A stretch of 64,000 nucleotides of DNA from DATFDN01 sp963818885 (GCA_963818885.1 CAWFTP010000003.1:1240001-1304000), one strand, 5' to 3'; positions 8,084-19,711 are shown, counted from the first letter of the stretch. Notes: generated by a model from the letters alone, not told the origin. Numbers and translations are program-made.

Positions 8084-8536
8084 CTATCGCGCCCGGAATT
8101 CCTTGTGGCAGGCATCGCAGGCGTCGCCCAGGACCTTCACCTGCGCGGCGAACGCCGCCTCGTCGCCCGATTTCGCGATCTGCGCGAGCTTTGCGGCTTC
8201 GTCGGAGAGCTTTTCGGAGGCCTTGTCGAAGCCTTCCCGGTTGGACCAGATCGCCGGCAGCGCGCGCGTCTTGTGACCGTGCTCCGTACCGGGCGGGAAC
8301 ATCGTCCTGAACTGCGGTTCCCATTTGGTGATCGCGAGCGCGGCGTTGGCATATGGCTTCACGTCCGCGACCTTCTGCTTGGCCGCTTGCAGCAATCCGA
8401 TGAAGGTTCCGGCGACGAGATCCTGGCCGGCCTGGCGGGCCGCGATGATGTCAAGTCCCGAGGGCTCGTCGGCGGCGTGCGCGAAGCCGATCAGGCAGGA
8501 CGCGGCGAACCCCGCGAGCATGAGCTTTCTAAGCAC
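8084..8536 (-). CDS. Cytochrome c' (class II c-type cytochrome)
   Basis: A 150-aa periplasmic protein. The GTG at 8536 follows GGAGG and gives a signal peptide (VLRKLMLAGFAASCLIGFAHA, then ADEP). The single heme-binding motif C-D-A-C-H is close to the C-terminus (GDACDACHKEFRAR), as in cytochrome c'. The fold is predicted as a four-helix bundle with many Lys/Glu/Ala residues. These proteins bind NO or CO or carry electrons in the periplasm. Longer ATG starts exist (to 8608) but would spoil the signal peptide. Confidence 0.9.
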   Translation of the reverse strand: MLRKLMLAGFAASCLIGFAHAADEPSGLDIIAARQAGQDLVAGTFIGLLQAAKQKVADVKPYANAALAITKWEPQFRTMFPPGTEHGHKTRALPAIWSNREGFDKASEKLSDEAAKLAQIAKSGDEAAFAAQVKVLGDACDACHKEFRAR

Positions 8537-8622
8537 TGTGATCCTCCGCTTCGTTCCGACGGCATCTTGCATTGCCGGGCCCATGACGCCACCCCGAAAT
8601 CTTCGCATGCACAGGGAATAGT

Positions 8623-9204
8623 ATGCCCGCCATCCGCTCCGTCAGCGTCTTCTGCGGCTCGCGTCTGGGCGCGTCCCCGGCCTATCGCGAGGCCGCGGCC
8701 GCGTTCGGGCGCGGCCTCGCCCGGGCGGGGATCGGGCTGGTGTTCGGCGGCGGGCGGATCGGCCTGATGGGCGCGATCGCTGATGCCGTGCTGGCGGAAT
8801 GCGGGACGGCGATCGGCGTCATTCCGGCGTTCCTGACCCATCGGGAGGTGGCTCATTCCGGCCTGACGGAGCTGACCGTCACCGACAGCATGCATGATCG
8901 CAAGCAACGGATGTACGAGCTGTCGGACGCATTCGTGGTGCTTCCGGGCGGCCTGGGGACGCTTGATGAGGCGATCGAGGTCATCACCTGGCGCCAGCTT
9001 GGCCTGCACGACAAGCCGATCCTGCTGTGCGACGTCGAGGGGTCCGCGGCCCCGTTGCTCGCGGCGATCGAGGCGGCGATCGCGCGCGGCTTCGCGGGCG
9101 AGGAGACGCGGGCGCTGTTCATGGTGACGGACGGCGCCGCCGCCACGCTAGCCGCCCTCGGCGCGGTGCCGCCCGGCGGCGGCGCGCCGGCCTCGCGGAT
9201 GTAG
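8623..9204 (+). CDS. LOG family protein (TIGR00730; cytokinin riboside 5'-monophosphate phosphoribohydrolase-like)
   Basis: A 193-aa Rossmann-fold protein. It has VFGGGRIGLMGAIADA near residue 45, and the family signature VLPGGLGTLDEAIEVITWRQLG, which contains PGGxGTxxE and the catalytic Glu. LOG proteins hydrolyse nucleoside 5'-monophosphates to the base and ribose 5-phosphate. It is divergent from the cytochrome c' gene. The following 124 bp to atpH hold no gene. Confidence 0.92.
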   Translation: MPAIRSVSVFCGSRLGASPAYREAAAAFGRGLARAGIGLVFGGGRIGLMGAIADAVLAECGTAIGVIPAFLTHREVAHSGLTELTVTDSMHDRKQRMYELSDAFVVLPGGLGTLDEAIEVITWRQLGLHDKPILLCDVEGSAAPLLAAIEAAIARGFAGEETRALFMVTDGAAATLAALGAVPPGGGAPASRM

Positions 9205-9328
9205 CCCGCCCAATTTCACCTGGCCCGAGTTGCCTCCCCGCGACCCCCATGCTATCCGCCCGCGCGCCGGGTGACGGGGCCGCGAGCACCGGCGCCGTCG
9301 CGCGGGTTCACTCCAATCGGGAACGCAA

Positions 9329-9907
9329 GTGAGCGCGAGTACGTCCACCTCAACCACCGTCGCGAGCGGCGGCGGCCTCGCTGATCGCTATGCCACGGCG
9401 CTCTACGCCTATGCCGAGGACGCGCACACGCTCGATCAGGTCGTCACGCAGATGGAGCAGCTCGGGCGGCTGATCGATGAGAGCGCCGATTTCCGCCGGC
9501 TTCTCGACTCCCCGCTGATCGACGTGCAGCAAGGACGCGCCGCCGCCCTCGCGGTGCTCGACCGAGAGGGGTTCGACAAGCCGGTGCGTGACTTTGTGGG
9601 CGTGGTCGCGAGCAATCGCCGCTTGCGCGAGCTGCGCCGGATCGTCGGCGCCTTCGCCGCCCTGGTCGCGCGCAAGCGCGGCGTCATCACCGCCACCGTC
9701 GCCTCTGCGCATCCGCTGAACGACGTGCAGCGCCAGCAGCTGCGGGCCCGCCTGATCGAGGCAGGCTACGGCAACGTCAACATCGTCGAACAGGTCGAGC
9801 CCGACCTGCTGGGCGGCCTCGTCGTGCGCGTGGGCGCGCGGCTGTACGACACATCATTGAAGTCCCGGCTGCAGCGCCTGCAGTACGCGATGAAGGGAGC
9901 CGCCTGA
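9329..9907 (+). CDS. atpH: ATP synthase F1 subunit delta
   Basis: Peripheral-stalk subunit of F1Fo ATP synthase, 192 aa with a GTG start at 9329. It has a typical six-helix N-domain (ADRYATALYAYAEDAHTLDQV) and the C-terminal signature VEPDLLGGLVVRVGARLYDTSLKSRLQRL. It is the first gene of an atpHAGDC operon and ends 1 bp before the atpA start. The Fo genes are not in this window, as is usual for alphaproteobacteria, where F1 and Fo operons are separate. Confidence 0.95.
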   Translation: MSASTSTSTTVASGGGLADRYATALYAYAEDAHTLDQVVTQMEQLGRLIDESADFRRLLDSPLIDVQQGRAAALAVLDREGFDKPVRDFVGVVASNRRLRELRRIVGAFAALVARKRGVITATVASAHPLNDVQRQQLRARLIEAGYGNVNIVEQVEPDLLGGLVVRVGARLYDTSLKSRLQRLQYAMKGAA

Positions 9908-9908
9908 C

Positions 9909-11441
<1,533 letters not shown>

Positions 11442-11463
11442 GTCGGGCGGCACCCTCACCCTA

Positions 11464-11545
11464 CCCTCTCCCGCAAGCGGGAGAGGGGATGGTTTGGCGG
11501 GAGCGTGCCCCCACACGGGTCCCCTCTCCCGCTTGCGGGAGAGGG
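11464..11545. repeat. Two REP palindromes inside the atp operon
   Basis: 11464-11487 and 11522-11545 are each perfect palindromes with 11-bp arms (CCCTCTCCCGC / GCGGGAGAGGG) around AA or TT. They can fold singly or with each other. They fill the atpA-atpG gap, where they could stabilise or attenuate mRNA. Confidence 0.85.
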
Positions 11546-11566
11546 CTAGGATGAGGACGCTCGTGC

Positions 11567-12451
11567 ATGCCTAGCCTGAAGGACCTCCGCAACCGGATCA
11601 ACAGCGTCAAGTCGACGCAGAAGATCACCGCGGCGATGAAGATGGTCGCCGCGTCGAAGCTGCGGCGCGCGCAAGCACAGGCCGAGGCCGCGCGTCCGTA
11701 CGCGGAACGCATGGAGCGCATGCTCGGCGCGCTCGCCGCCTCGGTCACCGAGGGCCAGGGCGCGCCGCGCCTCCTCATCGGCACCGGATCGGACAAGGTC
11801 CATCTGCTGATTCCGGTCACCGCCGACCGCGGCCTCGCCGGCGCCTTCAACGCGAGCATCGGGCGAGCGACGCGCACCTTGGCGCGCCGGCTGGAAGCCG
11901 AGGGCAAGACGGTCAAGATCCTCTCCGTCGGACGCAAGGGGCGCGACTTCCTGCGCCGGGAGCTTCTCAGCCGGTTCACCGGCGATCTCACCTTCGCCGG
12001 CAAGAAGCGCGTCGAGTTCTCCGATGCCCAGGACATCGCCCAGCGCGTCACCGCGATGGTGGCGGCGGGCGAGGTCGATGTCGTCACCATCCTCTACAAC
12101 CGTTTCTCGTCGGTGATCTTGCAGATCGTGACCGCGCAGCGCCTCGTGCCCGCCCCCATCCCGGCGGGCACCGATCCGGTGCAGGCCCTCGGCGGCGCGG
12201 TCTATGAGTTCGAGCCCGATGAGGAGACGATCCTGGCCCGCCTGCTGCCGCAGGCGCTCGCGATCCAGATCTACCGCGCGCTCCTGGAAAGCGCCGCCGG
12301 CGAACACGGCGCGCGCATGACGGCGATGGACAACGCGACGCGCAACGCGGGCGACATGATCAAGCGGCTCACGCTCAACTACAACCGCGCCCGCCAGGCC
12401 AACATCACCAGGGAACTGATCGAGATCATCTCGGGCGCCGAGGCGCTCTGA
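11567..12451 (+). CDS. atpG: ATP synthase F1 subunit gamma
   Basis: Central rotor shaft of F1, 294 aa. It opens MPSLKDLRNRINSVKSTQKITAAMKMVAASKL, the N-terminal coiled-coil signature, and closes with ASEHGARMTAMDNATRNAGDMI-type helix and YNRARQANITRELIEIISGAEAL. The length is normal. A ribosome-binding site (GGA region near 11550) lies at the edge of the second REP palindrome. Confidence 0.96.
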   Translation: MPSLKDLRNRINSVKSTQKITAAMKMVAASKLRRAQAQAEAARPYAERMERMLGALAASVTEGQGAPRLLIGTGSDKVHLLIPVTADRGLAGAFNASIGRATRTLARRLEAEGKTVKILSVGRKGRDFLRRELLSRFTGDLTFAGKKRVEFSDAQDIAQRVTAMVAAGEVDVVTILYNRFSSVILQIVTAQRLVPAPIPAGTDPVQALGGAVYEFEPDEETILARLLPQALAIQIYRALLESAAGEHGARMTAMDNATRNAGDMIKRLTLNYNRARQANITRELIEIISGAEAL

Positions 12452-12482
12452 GCCGGTCTTCGTAACCGAAGGGAACCTTTTC

Positions 12483-13946
<1,464 letters not shown>

Positions 13947-13947
<1 letters not shown>

Positions 13948-14354
13948 TGCCGATCGCGCTTGAGATCGTCAGCCCCGAGCGGCTGCTGCTGGACCGTCCG
14001 GTCGACATGGCGGTGATCCCGGCGAGCGAGGGCGACATGGGCGTGATGGAGGGCCACACGCCCACGATCGTCATGCTGCGCGGCGGCGTCATCTCGCTCT
14101 ATCAGGGCGATCAGGTGACCGACAAGCTCTACGTCTCCGGCGGCTTCGCCGAAGTCACGCCGGAACGCTGCACGGTGCTCGCCAACGCGGCGCTGCCGGT
14201 GGTCGAGATCGTGCGCAGCACCGCCGAGCGGCTGGTCGTTGAGGCGCAGGCGGCGTATCTGGCGGCGGACAAGACGTCGAACGAGGCGGAGGAGTTAGCG
14301 CAGGAACGCGTGCAATCGGCGCAGGCGATGCTTGAGGCCCTCGAGGGCGGCTGA
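13947..14354 (+). CDS. atpC: ATP synthase F1 subunit epsilon
   Basis: A 135-aa rotor and inhibitory subunit. The N-terminal beta-sandwich includes LEIVSPERLLLD, MAVIPASEGDMGVMEGHTP and YVSGGFAEVTPERCTVLA, followed by a C-terminal helical hairpin rich in Ala/Glu/Gln. Its start overlaps the atpD stop as TGATG, and it is the last gene of the operon. The next 110 bp are REP elements. Confidence 0.95.
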
Positions 14355-14377
14355 GCCTTGGTGTCGACCCGTCCTCC

Positions 14378-14460
14378 CACCCCCTCCCGCGAGGCGAGGG
14401 GGACCTCTCAAACCTGCAATCCCCCTCCCCTTGCGGGCGGGGGTAGGGGGAGGGGGGCGG
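14378..14460. repeat. REP-type element after the atp operon
   Basis: C-rich and G-rich runs form imperfect hairpins (CCCCCTCCC...GGGGGAGGGGG arms) between atpC and the ferritin-like gene. This is the same family of elements as at 4937 and 11464. A role at the 3' end of the atp mRNA is possible; there is no terminal T tract. Confidence 0.65.
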
Positions 14461-14464
14461 CTAG

Positions 14465-15298
14465 ATGAAGCACTGGCAGCTCGATGAGGTGCTGTGGGAC
14501 CGGTTCGATGCCGCGCGCGTTGATCCGGAGGTGATCAGCCTCGTGAAGGCCGCCGCGATGGTGGAGCGCAACGGGACCGACTACGCGATCTACCTCAACC
14601 GCGTGTTCCACGACGATCCCGCCTTCCAGGCCGCCGCCAATCACTGGGCGACGGAGGAGGTGCAGCATGGCGAGGCGCTGGGGCGTTGGGCGATGCTCGC
14701 CGACCCAACGTGGGATTACGCCGCGAGCTTCGCGCGCTACAAGGCGGGCTACCGGCTGCCGCTCGACGCCGTCGCCTCGGTGCGCGGCTCGCGCACCGGC
14801 GAGCTGATCGCGCGCTGCATGGTGGAGATCGGCACGTCGAGTTACTACTCGGCGCTCGCCGACCGCACCGAGGAACCGGTGCTGAAGGAGATCTGCCGGC
14901 GCATCGCCGCCGACGAATTCCGCCATTTCAAGCTGTTCTACGACCACATGCGCCGCTATTTGCAGCGCGAGCGGATCGGCGTGCTGCGCCGGCTGCGCAT
15001 CGCGCTGGGGCGGATCACCGAGAGCGAGGACGACGAGCTCGCCTATGCCTGGCACACCGCCAACGAGCCGCCTGCCCTGCCCTACGAGCACCGCCGCTGC
15101 ATCGCCGCCTATATGTCGCGCGCCGCGGGCTATTATCGCTTCCGCCATGTGGAGCGCGGGATCGGCATGATGCTGAAGGCGGTCGGGCTGAAGCCGCGCG
15201 GGCGGATGTCGGACGCGGCCGCGCGGCTGGCGTGGCGCATGATCCAGTGGCGCCGCCGACGGCTCACAATCCAGGCAGCCTCCTTCGCGCGGAGCTGA
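14465..15298 (+). CDS. Ferritin-like / diiron domain protein
   Basis: A 277-aa all-helical protein with two diiron half-sites. The first is Glu in AMVERNGTDYAIYLNR plus EEVQHGEALGRW (E-x-x-H). The second is MVEIGTSSYYSAL plus ADEFRHFKLFYDHM (E-x-x-H). This spacing is that of rubrerythrin/acyl-ACP-desaturase-like four-helix bundles, so it should bind two irons. The C-terminal third is Arg-rich and of unknown role. Substrate and partner are unknown. Confidence 0.85.
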   Translation: MKHWQLDEVLWDRFDAARVDPEVISLVKAAAMVERNGTDYAIYLNRVFHDDPAFQAAANHWATEEVQHGEALGRWAMLADPTWDYAASFARYKAGYRLPLDAVASVRGSRTGELIARCMVEIGTSSYYSALADRTEEPVLKEICRRIAADEFRHFKLFYDHMRRYLQRERIGVLRRLRIALGRITESEDDELAYAWHTANEPPALPYEHRRCIAAYMSRAAGYYRFRHVERGIGMMLKAVGLKPRGRMSDAAARLAWRMIQWRRRRLTIQAASFARS

Positions 15299-15333
15299 CT
15301 ACCCGGGTATGATTCGTTAACGGATTAATCTTG

Positions 15334-15389
15334 TTGACGCGCCGACATGTTCCATCCATAAAGAAGCACGACAACCATTGGTGGAACAT
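15334..15389 (+). promoter_or_regulatory. Sigma-70-like promoter with flanking inverted repeat, upstream of the PEP-CTERM gene
   Basis: TTGACG at 15334-15339 and CATAAA at 15357-15362 are separated by 17 bp. A perfect 8-bp inverted repeat, ATGTTCCA at 15347-15354 and TGGAACAT at 15382-15389, straddles the -10, so a repressor could bind there. The local A+T is higher than in the surroundings. Confidence 0.5.
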
Positions 15390-15393
15390 ACAG

Positions 15394-15864
15394 ATGCGCG
15401 CGCTTCTTCTTAGTGCCTGTCTAGCGGTTGCCTCAATCGCTGGTGGGGCGATGACCAGCACCCCCGCCTCGGCTTCCGTGGAATACACGCTCGTTGGCGG
15501 CGGCGGGATATATGCGGGGGTCGATCTGGAATTCACGGTCCCGACGTTTATCGGCATCCCCTACACGGTGGCCAATCCGACCATCTGTGCCAACTGCAGC
15601 AGTGATGCCCAGATCTACCATTGGGGCCATTTCGGCGCGCTGGACCTTGATGCGATCGCCTATCAGACGGCGTCGGAGGGCTACGGCATCTATTTTCCTG
15701 TCGGCGAGCTCACGACCTTCGGCCGCTACTCCGACGTGTTCGGGTACGGCGCCACGCTGACGATCAGCCAGGTGCCGGAGCCGGCGTCGCTCGCGCTGCT
15801 GGCGGGCGGACTGCTCGCGCTCGGCACCGTGCGGCGGTCGCGACCCTCACCCGCCGCGCTGTAG
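15394..15864 (+). CDS. PEP-CTERM sorting domain protein
   Basis: A 156-aa exported protein. The start at 15394 gives a signal peptide (MRALLLSACLAVASIAGGAM, cleavage near TPASAS). The C-terminus is a textbook PEP-CTERM signal: VPEPASLALLAGGLLAL (VPEP, one membrane segment) then an Arg-rich end (VRRSR). Such proteins are cut and attached by an EpsH/XrtA-type exosortase and often act in the extracellular matrix. The middle has two cysteines (TICANCSSD). No exosortase is in this window. Confidence 0.88.
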   Translation: MRALLLSACLAVASIAGGAMTSTPASASVEYTLVGGGGIYAGVDLEFTVPTFIGIPYTVANPTICANCSSDAQIYHWGHFGALDLDAIAYQTASEGYGIYFPVGELTTFGRYSDVFGYGATLTISQVPEPASLALLAGGLLALGTVRRSRPSPAAL

Positions 15865-15865
15865 C

Positions 15866-15952
15866 GCGGCGACCTCTCCCGGTGGGAGAGGTGAAGCCTC
15901 GCCTCTCCCTTTGGGAGAGGCCGCCGCGCCTCCGCGCGGCGGGTGAGGGTAC
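15866..15952. repeat. REP-type hairpins between the PEP-CTERM and LLM genes
   Basis: At least three palindromes: ACCTCTCCC/GGGAGAGGT at about 15869-15889, GCCTCTCCC/GGGAGAGGC at about 15901-15921, and a CGCGC-rich one at about 15923-15941. They lie between two convergent genes. Confidence 0.7.
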
Positions 15953-15954
15953 GC

Positions 15955-17118
15955 TCACACGAACCTCGGCATCACCTTCGTCCATAGCGCCTCGATCGAC
16001 TTCATCAGCGCGGCGTGCGGAACCAGCGCGTTGTAGGTGTAGCAGAACAGCCAGTCGACCTTTTGGCGCCGCATGTTCGCTTCCATCGCGCGGGTGACGG
16101 TGTCGATCGTGCCGACCAGCGCGTAGCCCCGCTCGATCGCCTCCTCGGCCGTCGGATAGGTGTTGGTCGCCGGATCGAGCAGGCCCCTGCGGAAGCCGAA
16201 GGGCTCGAACCAGGCGCGGCCGGAGAACTGGCCGGAATCGCGCCAGAGCGCGCGCGCCTCCTCGTCCGTGTCGGTGATGATGACGTCGCGCAACAGCCCG
16301 GTGCCTTGCCCGCGCGGACGGCCGGAGACCTCGGCGTAGAGATCGTAGAGCTTGCTCTCATACATTGGGTGCATCGGCGGCAGGATCGCGGTGACGCCCT
16401 CGCGCGCCGCCCAGCGTATGCTGTTCTCGCTGCTCGCGAAGGGCAGGAAGATCGGCGGATACGGCTTCTGCAGCGGCTTGGGCACGACGCCGACGGCGCG
16501 CAGCATCCCGTCTTCCACGCCCTTGCCCCATTTCGCGGTGGTGTCGAGCGGCCAGGGTACGTCCGGCGGCGGGATGCGCCAGAACTTGCCTTCGAAATTC
16601 AGCATCTCCTCGGTCCAGCACTTCTTGATGATCTGGAAGTGCTCCTCGAAGGCGGCGCGGTTGGCGGCGTCGATCGCATCGTGCTGGCCGGGCAGCGCGC
16701 CGTGCACGCCGTGCGTCTGCTGCGCCATCACGTCGACCCAGCGGCGCTGATAGCCGCGCGCAAAGCCGGCGCAGGCGCGTCCGCCGGTCATGTGATCGAG
16801 CATCGCGATGTCCTCGGCGACGCGGATCGGATTCGCCGCCGGCAGCACGATGCCGAGCTGGCCGACGCGGATGCGCTTGGTCTGCATCGCGAAATAGAGG
16901 TCGAGCAGCACCGGGTTGTTGGAGAGCTCGAAGCCCTCGATATGGAAGTGGTGCTCGGTAAAGCTGACGGAATCGTAGCCGAGGTCGTCGGCGAGACGGA
17001 TCTGCTCGGAGAGCTCGCGCAGCATCCGCTGATAGAGGTCGGGGCGCATTCCCGCCATGCCGGCCTCGATCTCGGCGCGGCTGCCGATGCTGGGCAGGTA
17101 GAACACCGATGCCTTCAT
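15955..17118 (-). CDS. LLM class flavin-dependent monooxygenase (luciferase-like)
   Basis: A TIM-barrel flavin monooxygenase of about 387 aa, starting at the ATG at 17118 (MKASVFYLPSIGSRAEIE; a TTG at 17124 is also in frame). Family marks are LGYDSVSFTEHHFHIEGFELSNNPVLLDL, RIRVGQLGIVLPAANPIRVAEDIAMLDHMTGGR and AGFARGYQRRW. It needs reduced FMN, which the flavin reductase encoded immediately upstream can provide; 6 bp separate the reductase stop from this ATG. Together they form a two-component monooxygenase whose substrate is unknown. Confidence 0.92.
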   Translation of the reverse strand: MKASVFYLPSIGSRAEIEAGMAGMRPDLYQRMLRELSEQIRLADDLGYDSVSFTEHHFHIEGFELSNNPVLLDLYFAMQTKRIRVGQLGIVLPAANPIRVAEDIAMLDHMTGGRACAGFARGYQRRWVDVMAQQTHGVHGALPGQHDAIDAANRAAFEEHFQIIKKCWTEEMLNFEGKFWRIPPPDVPWPLDTTAKWGKGVEDGMLRAVGVVPKPLQKPYPPIFLPFASSENSIRWAAREGVTAILPPMHPMYESKLYDLYAEVSGRPRGQGTGLLRDVIITDTDEEARALWRDSGQFSGRAWFEPFGFRRGLLDPATNTYPTAEEAIERGYALVGTIDTVTRAMEANMRRQKVDWLFCYTYNALVPHAALMKSIEALWTKVMPRFV

Positions 17119-17124
17119 CTGCAA

Positions 17125-17625
17125 TCACCCTTCATACCGCGGGGACAGGCGGTGATAGGCGCGCTCGAGGTAGATCAGCGCCTCGTGCACGTCGCTGACG
17201 CTCACCGCCTCCACCACGCAGAAGAACACGTCATGGGTGCCGACCGTCACCACCTGGTCGATGCGGCAGTCGAAGGCGACGGCGGCACCGCGCAGCACCA
17301 GCGCGCCGGTTGCCAGCGTGTACCACTCGCCCGTTTCGAAACGCTCCGGCATCGTATGGCCGGTGAGGCCGGCGAAGACCGCCGAGATCTCCTCATGCGC
17401 GGCGGCGAGCGTGTTCACGCACAGCACGCCGTTGGCCCGCAGCGCCGGATACGAATCGTTGCTGCGATTGGCGCAGACGAGGAGCGTGGGCGGCGTGTCG
17501 GTGACGCTGCACACGGCCGACGCGGTGAAGCCGGCGCGCCCCCCCGGCCCGTCGGTCGCGATCACATTCACCGCCGCGCCCAGCCGGGCCATCGCCTCGC
17601 GATACGATTGCTTGTCCACGGGCAC
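17125..17625 (-). CDS. Flavin reductase family protein (partner of the LLM monooxygenase)
   Basis: A 166-aa HpaC/DIM6-type FMN reductase fold (MARLGAAVNVIATDGPGGRAGFTASAVCSVTDTPPTLLVC, and NGVLCVNTLAAAHEEIS). A GTG at 17625 is 7 nt after GGGGAG; a TTG at 17640 is in frame but less well placed. It would supply FMNH2 to the adjacent monooxygenase. The promoter region (17641-17790) carries three GTACAA-containing repeats. Confidence 0.9.
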   Translation of the reverse strand: MPVDKQSYREAMARLGAAVNVIATDGPGGRAGFTASAVCSVTDTPPTLLVCANRSNDSYPALRANGVLCVNTLAAAHEEISAVFAGLTGHTMPERFETGEWYTLATGALVLRGAAVAFDCRIDQVVTVGTHDVFFCVVEAVSVSDVHEALIYLERAYHRLSPRYEG

Positions 17626-17689
17626 GCACGATCTCCCCAACCGCTGCCGGTACTATGGCCGGGCGAGGCTGGTTCCCCAAGGGTCGGTT

Positions 17690-17787
17690 GTACAATTCGC
17701 GTCCCGCGAGCCCGCCTGGAGGTCCAAAACGTACAACTCGCGGGCGTGGGGAGTGCCCCGAATCGGGCCAGGATGTACAATCGTGCG
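17690..17787. promoter_or_regulatory. Three GTACAA(T/C)-CG repeats upstream of the flavin reductase/LLM operon
   Basis: GTACAATTCGCG at 17690-17701, GTACAACTCGCG at 17731-17742 and GTACAATCGTGCG at 17775-17787 are in the same orientation, spaced 41 and 44 bp, about four helical turns. The first and third contain palindromic cores (TTGTACAA, TGTACA). They fill the only intergenic space before the two-gene operon, so an operator array is plausible. The binding protein is unknown. Confidence 0.45.
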
Positions 17788-17790
17788 GAG

Positions 17791-18693
17791 TCAGCCCTTG
17801 CTTGGCTCACCGGGTAAGGCGATGCCGGTAAGCGCCTGAAACACGCGGATGACGGAGGAATCGTCGCGCCCGCCATAGCCGATGGCGGCGGTCGCGAGGA
17901 ACTGCTGGTGGGCGCAGGCGGCGAGTGGCAGGGGGAAGGCCAGCGAGCGGGCCTGGTCGAGCACGATGCCCAGGTCCTTGACGAAGATGGCGGCGGCCGA
18001 GGCGGGGCTGTCGTCGCCGTCCAGTATGTGCGGCACCCGGTTCTGCCACATCCATGAATTGCCGGCGGAGACCGAGATCACGTCGTAGAGCGTGCGCGGA
18101 TCGGCGCCGGCACGGATGCCAAGCGCGAGCGCCTCGGCGGCGGCGGCGATGTGCACGCCGGCGAGCAGCTGGTTCACCATCTTGACCGTGCTGCCGATGC
18201 CGGCGGCGTCGCCCAGGCGGAACACCTTGCCGGCGATGGCGTCGAGCACCGGCCCAGCGCGCTCGAACGCTTCCGGCGCACCCGAACCCATCACGGTCAT
18301 GGTACCGGCCTCCGCGCCGGCGCGCCCGCCGGAGACCGGGGCGTCGAGCATCAGCAGGCCCGCCGCGTTCAGCCGCTGCTCCATCGCGCGGGCAAATTCG
18401 GGGGCGACGGTCGCCGAGCAGATCACCACCGTCCCGGGCGCGAGGCGCGATGCGCAACCGTCGGGGCCGAACAGCACCGCCTCCTCCTGCGCGGCGTTGA
18501 CCACCAGGATCAGCACCGCCTCGAGATCGGCGGGCAGCGCGGCGACATCGCCGACTGTCGCCCCACCGGCGGCCTGCAGCTCGGCGCGGGAACTTTCCCG
18601 CAGGTCGCACCCGGTGACCGCATGGCCTTTGGCTAGCAGGTTGCGGGCCGCGCCCATCCCCATCGTGCCGAGCCCAACCACCCCGACCTTCAT
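17791..18693 (-). CDS. 3-hydroxyisobutyrate-dehydrogenase-family NAD(P)-dependent oxidoreductase, L-threonate-dehydrogenase-like
   Basis: A 300-aa beta-hydroxyacid dehydrogenase. The N-terminal nucleotide fold is VGVVGLGTMGMGAARNLLAKGH, the substrate loop is DAPVSGGRAGAEAGTMTVMGSG, and the catalytic Lys block is GIGSTVKMVNQLLAGVHIAAAAEALALGI. The wording of that last block resembles LtnD (L-threonate dehydrogenase) more than MmsB or GarR, but this is a recall-based guess. The start at 18693 (MKVGVVG) is preferred; upstream extension is low quality. No threonate-pathway kinase or aldolase is beside it. Confidence 0.88.
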   Translation of the reverse strand: MKVGVVGLGTMGMGAARNLLAKGHAVTGCDLRESSRAELQAAGGATVGDVAALPADLEAVLILVVNAAQEEAVLFGPDGCASRLAPGTVVICSATVAPEFARAMEQRLNAAGLLMLDAPVSGGRAGAEAGTMTVMGSGAPEAFERAGPVLDAIAGKVFRLGDAAGIGSTVKMVNQLLAGVHIAAAAEALALGIRAGADPRTLYDVISVSAGNSWMWQNRVPHILDGDDSPASAAAIFVKDLGIVLDQARSLAFPLPLAACAHQQFLATAAIGYGGRDDSSVIRVFQALTGIALPGEPSKG

Positions 18694-18704
18694 TCGCTTT
18701 CTCC

Positions 18705-19655
18705 CTAACGGCCGCTGCGGAAACGCTCGACGGCGGCGACCAAGGCTCGGCGGATGCCCGGTTCCAGGGCCGAATGCCCGGCATCCGGCACCAGGGTGAG
18801 CCGCGCCGCCGGCCAATGCTCGGCGAGCTCGAAGGCGGTGCAGGGCGGGCAGATCATGTCATAGCGCCCCTGCACGATCTCCGCCGGGATCGTGCCGATC
18901 CGGCCCATGCCGCCGAGCAACCCGCCCGGCGGCAGGAACAGATGGTTGGCGAAGTAGAACGCCTCGATCCGGGCGAGGCCGAGCGCCGTGCGGTCCTGGG
19001 CGAAGGAGGTGACGGTGTCGGGGCTGGGCAGCAAGGTACTGCATGAGCCCTCATAGACCGACCAGGCGCGGGCGGCCGGCATATGCACTGCGGGATCGGG
19101 GTCGGTCAGCCGGCGCAGGTAGGAGCCGAGGACGTCGCCACGCTCATGCTCGGGCAGAAAATTCACGAAGCTCGCATGGGCGTCGGGGAAGACGACCCGC
19201 AACCCGTGCAGGAACCAGTCGACCTCCGCGACGCGGCCCAGGAAGACGCCGCGCAGCACGCAACCGGACACGCGCTCCGGATAGGTTTGGGCGTAAGCGA
19301 GCGCAAGCGTCGATCCCCAGGAGCCGCCGAACAGCAAAAAGCGGTCGATCCCGAGATGCCGGCGCAGCGTCTCGATATCGGAGACCAGGTCGGCCGTCGT
19401 GTTGTCGGCGAGACTGCCGAGCGGGCGCGAGCGCCCGGCGCCGCGCTGGTCGAAGATGACGACGCGCCAGAGGTCGGGGTCGAAGAAGCGGCGGTGTACC
19501 GCGCCGGCGCCGGCGCCCGGGCCGCCATGCAGGAACAGCACCGCGCGTCCGCGTGGATTGCCCACCTGCTCCCAGTACATCACGTGACCGGCGGGAAGCG
19601 GCAGATAGCCGGTCTCGAACGGCCCGATCTCCGGAAACAGGTCGCCGCGTGGCAT
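18705..19655 (-). CDS. pip: Proline iminopeptidase (prolyl aminopeptidase)
   Basis: A 316-aa alpha/beta hydrolase of peptidase family S33. It has the oxyanion block VLFLHGGPGAGAGAVHRRFFDP, the DQRGAGRSRPLG motif, the nucleophile elbow GGSWGSTLALAYA, and a C-terminal Asp/His pair in VQGRYDMICPP and VPDAGHSALEPG. It removes N-terminal proline from peptides in the cytoplasm. The start is MPRGDLFPEIGPFETGYL at 19655; an upstream ATG at 19682 is less likely. Confidence 0.93.
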   Translation of the reverse strand: MPRGDLFPEIGPFETGYLPLPAGHVMYWEQVGNPRGRAVLFLHGGPGAGAGAVHRRFFDPDLWRVVIFDQRGAGRSRPLGSLADNTTADLVSDIETLRRHLGIDRFLLFGGSWGSTLALAYAQTYPERVSGCVLRGVFLGRVAEVDWFLHGLRVVFPDAHASFVNFLPEHERGDVLGSYLRRLTDPDPAVHMPAARAWSVYEGSCSTLLPSPDTVTSFAQDRTALGLARIEAFYFANHLFLPPGGLLGGMGRIGTIPAEIVQGRYDMICPPCTAFELAEHWPAARLTLVPDAGHSALEPGIRRALVAAVERFRSGR

Positions 19656-19711
19656 GGATGCGATGCTATAGGCGGCCGCCACGCCGGGCCAGAGGGGAGG
19701 CTGCTATCGGC

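Noticed and set aside
16015..17817. A 600-codon plus-strand open frame opposite the LLM and flavin reductase genes
   Set aside because: Antisense shadow with no domain signal; both minus-strand genes are clear.
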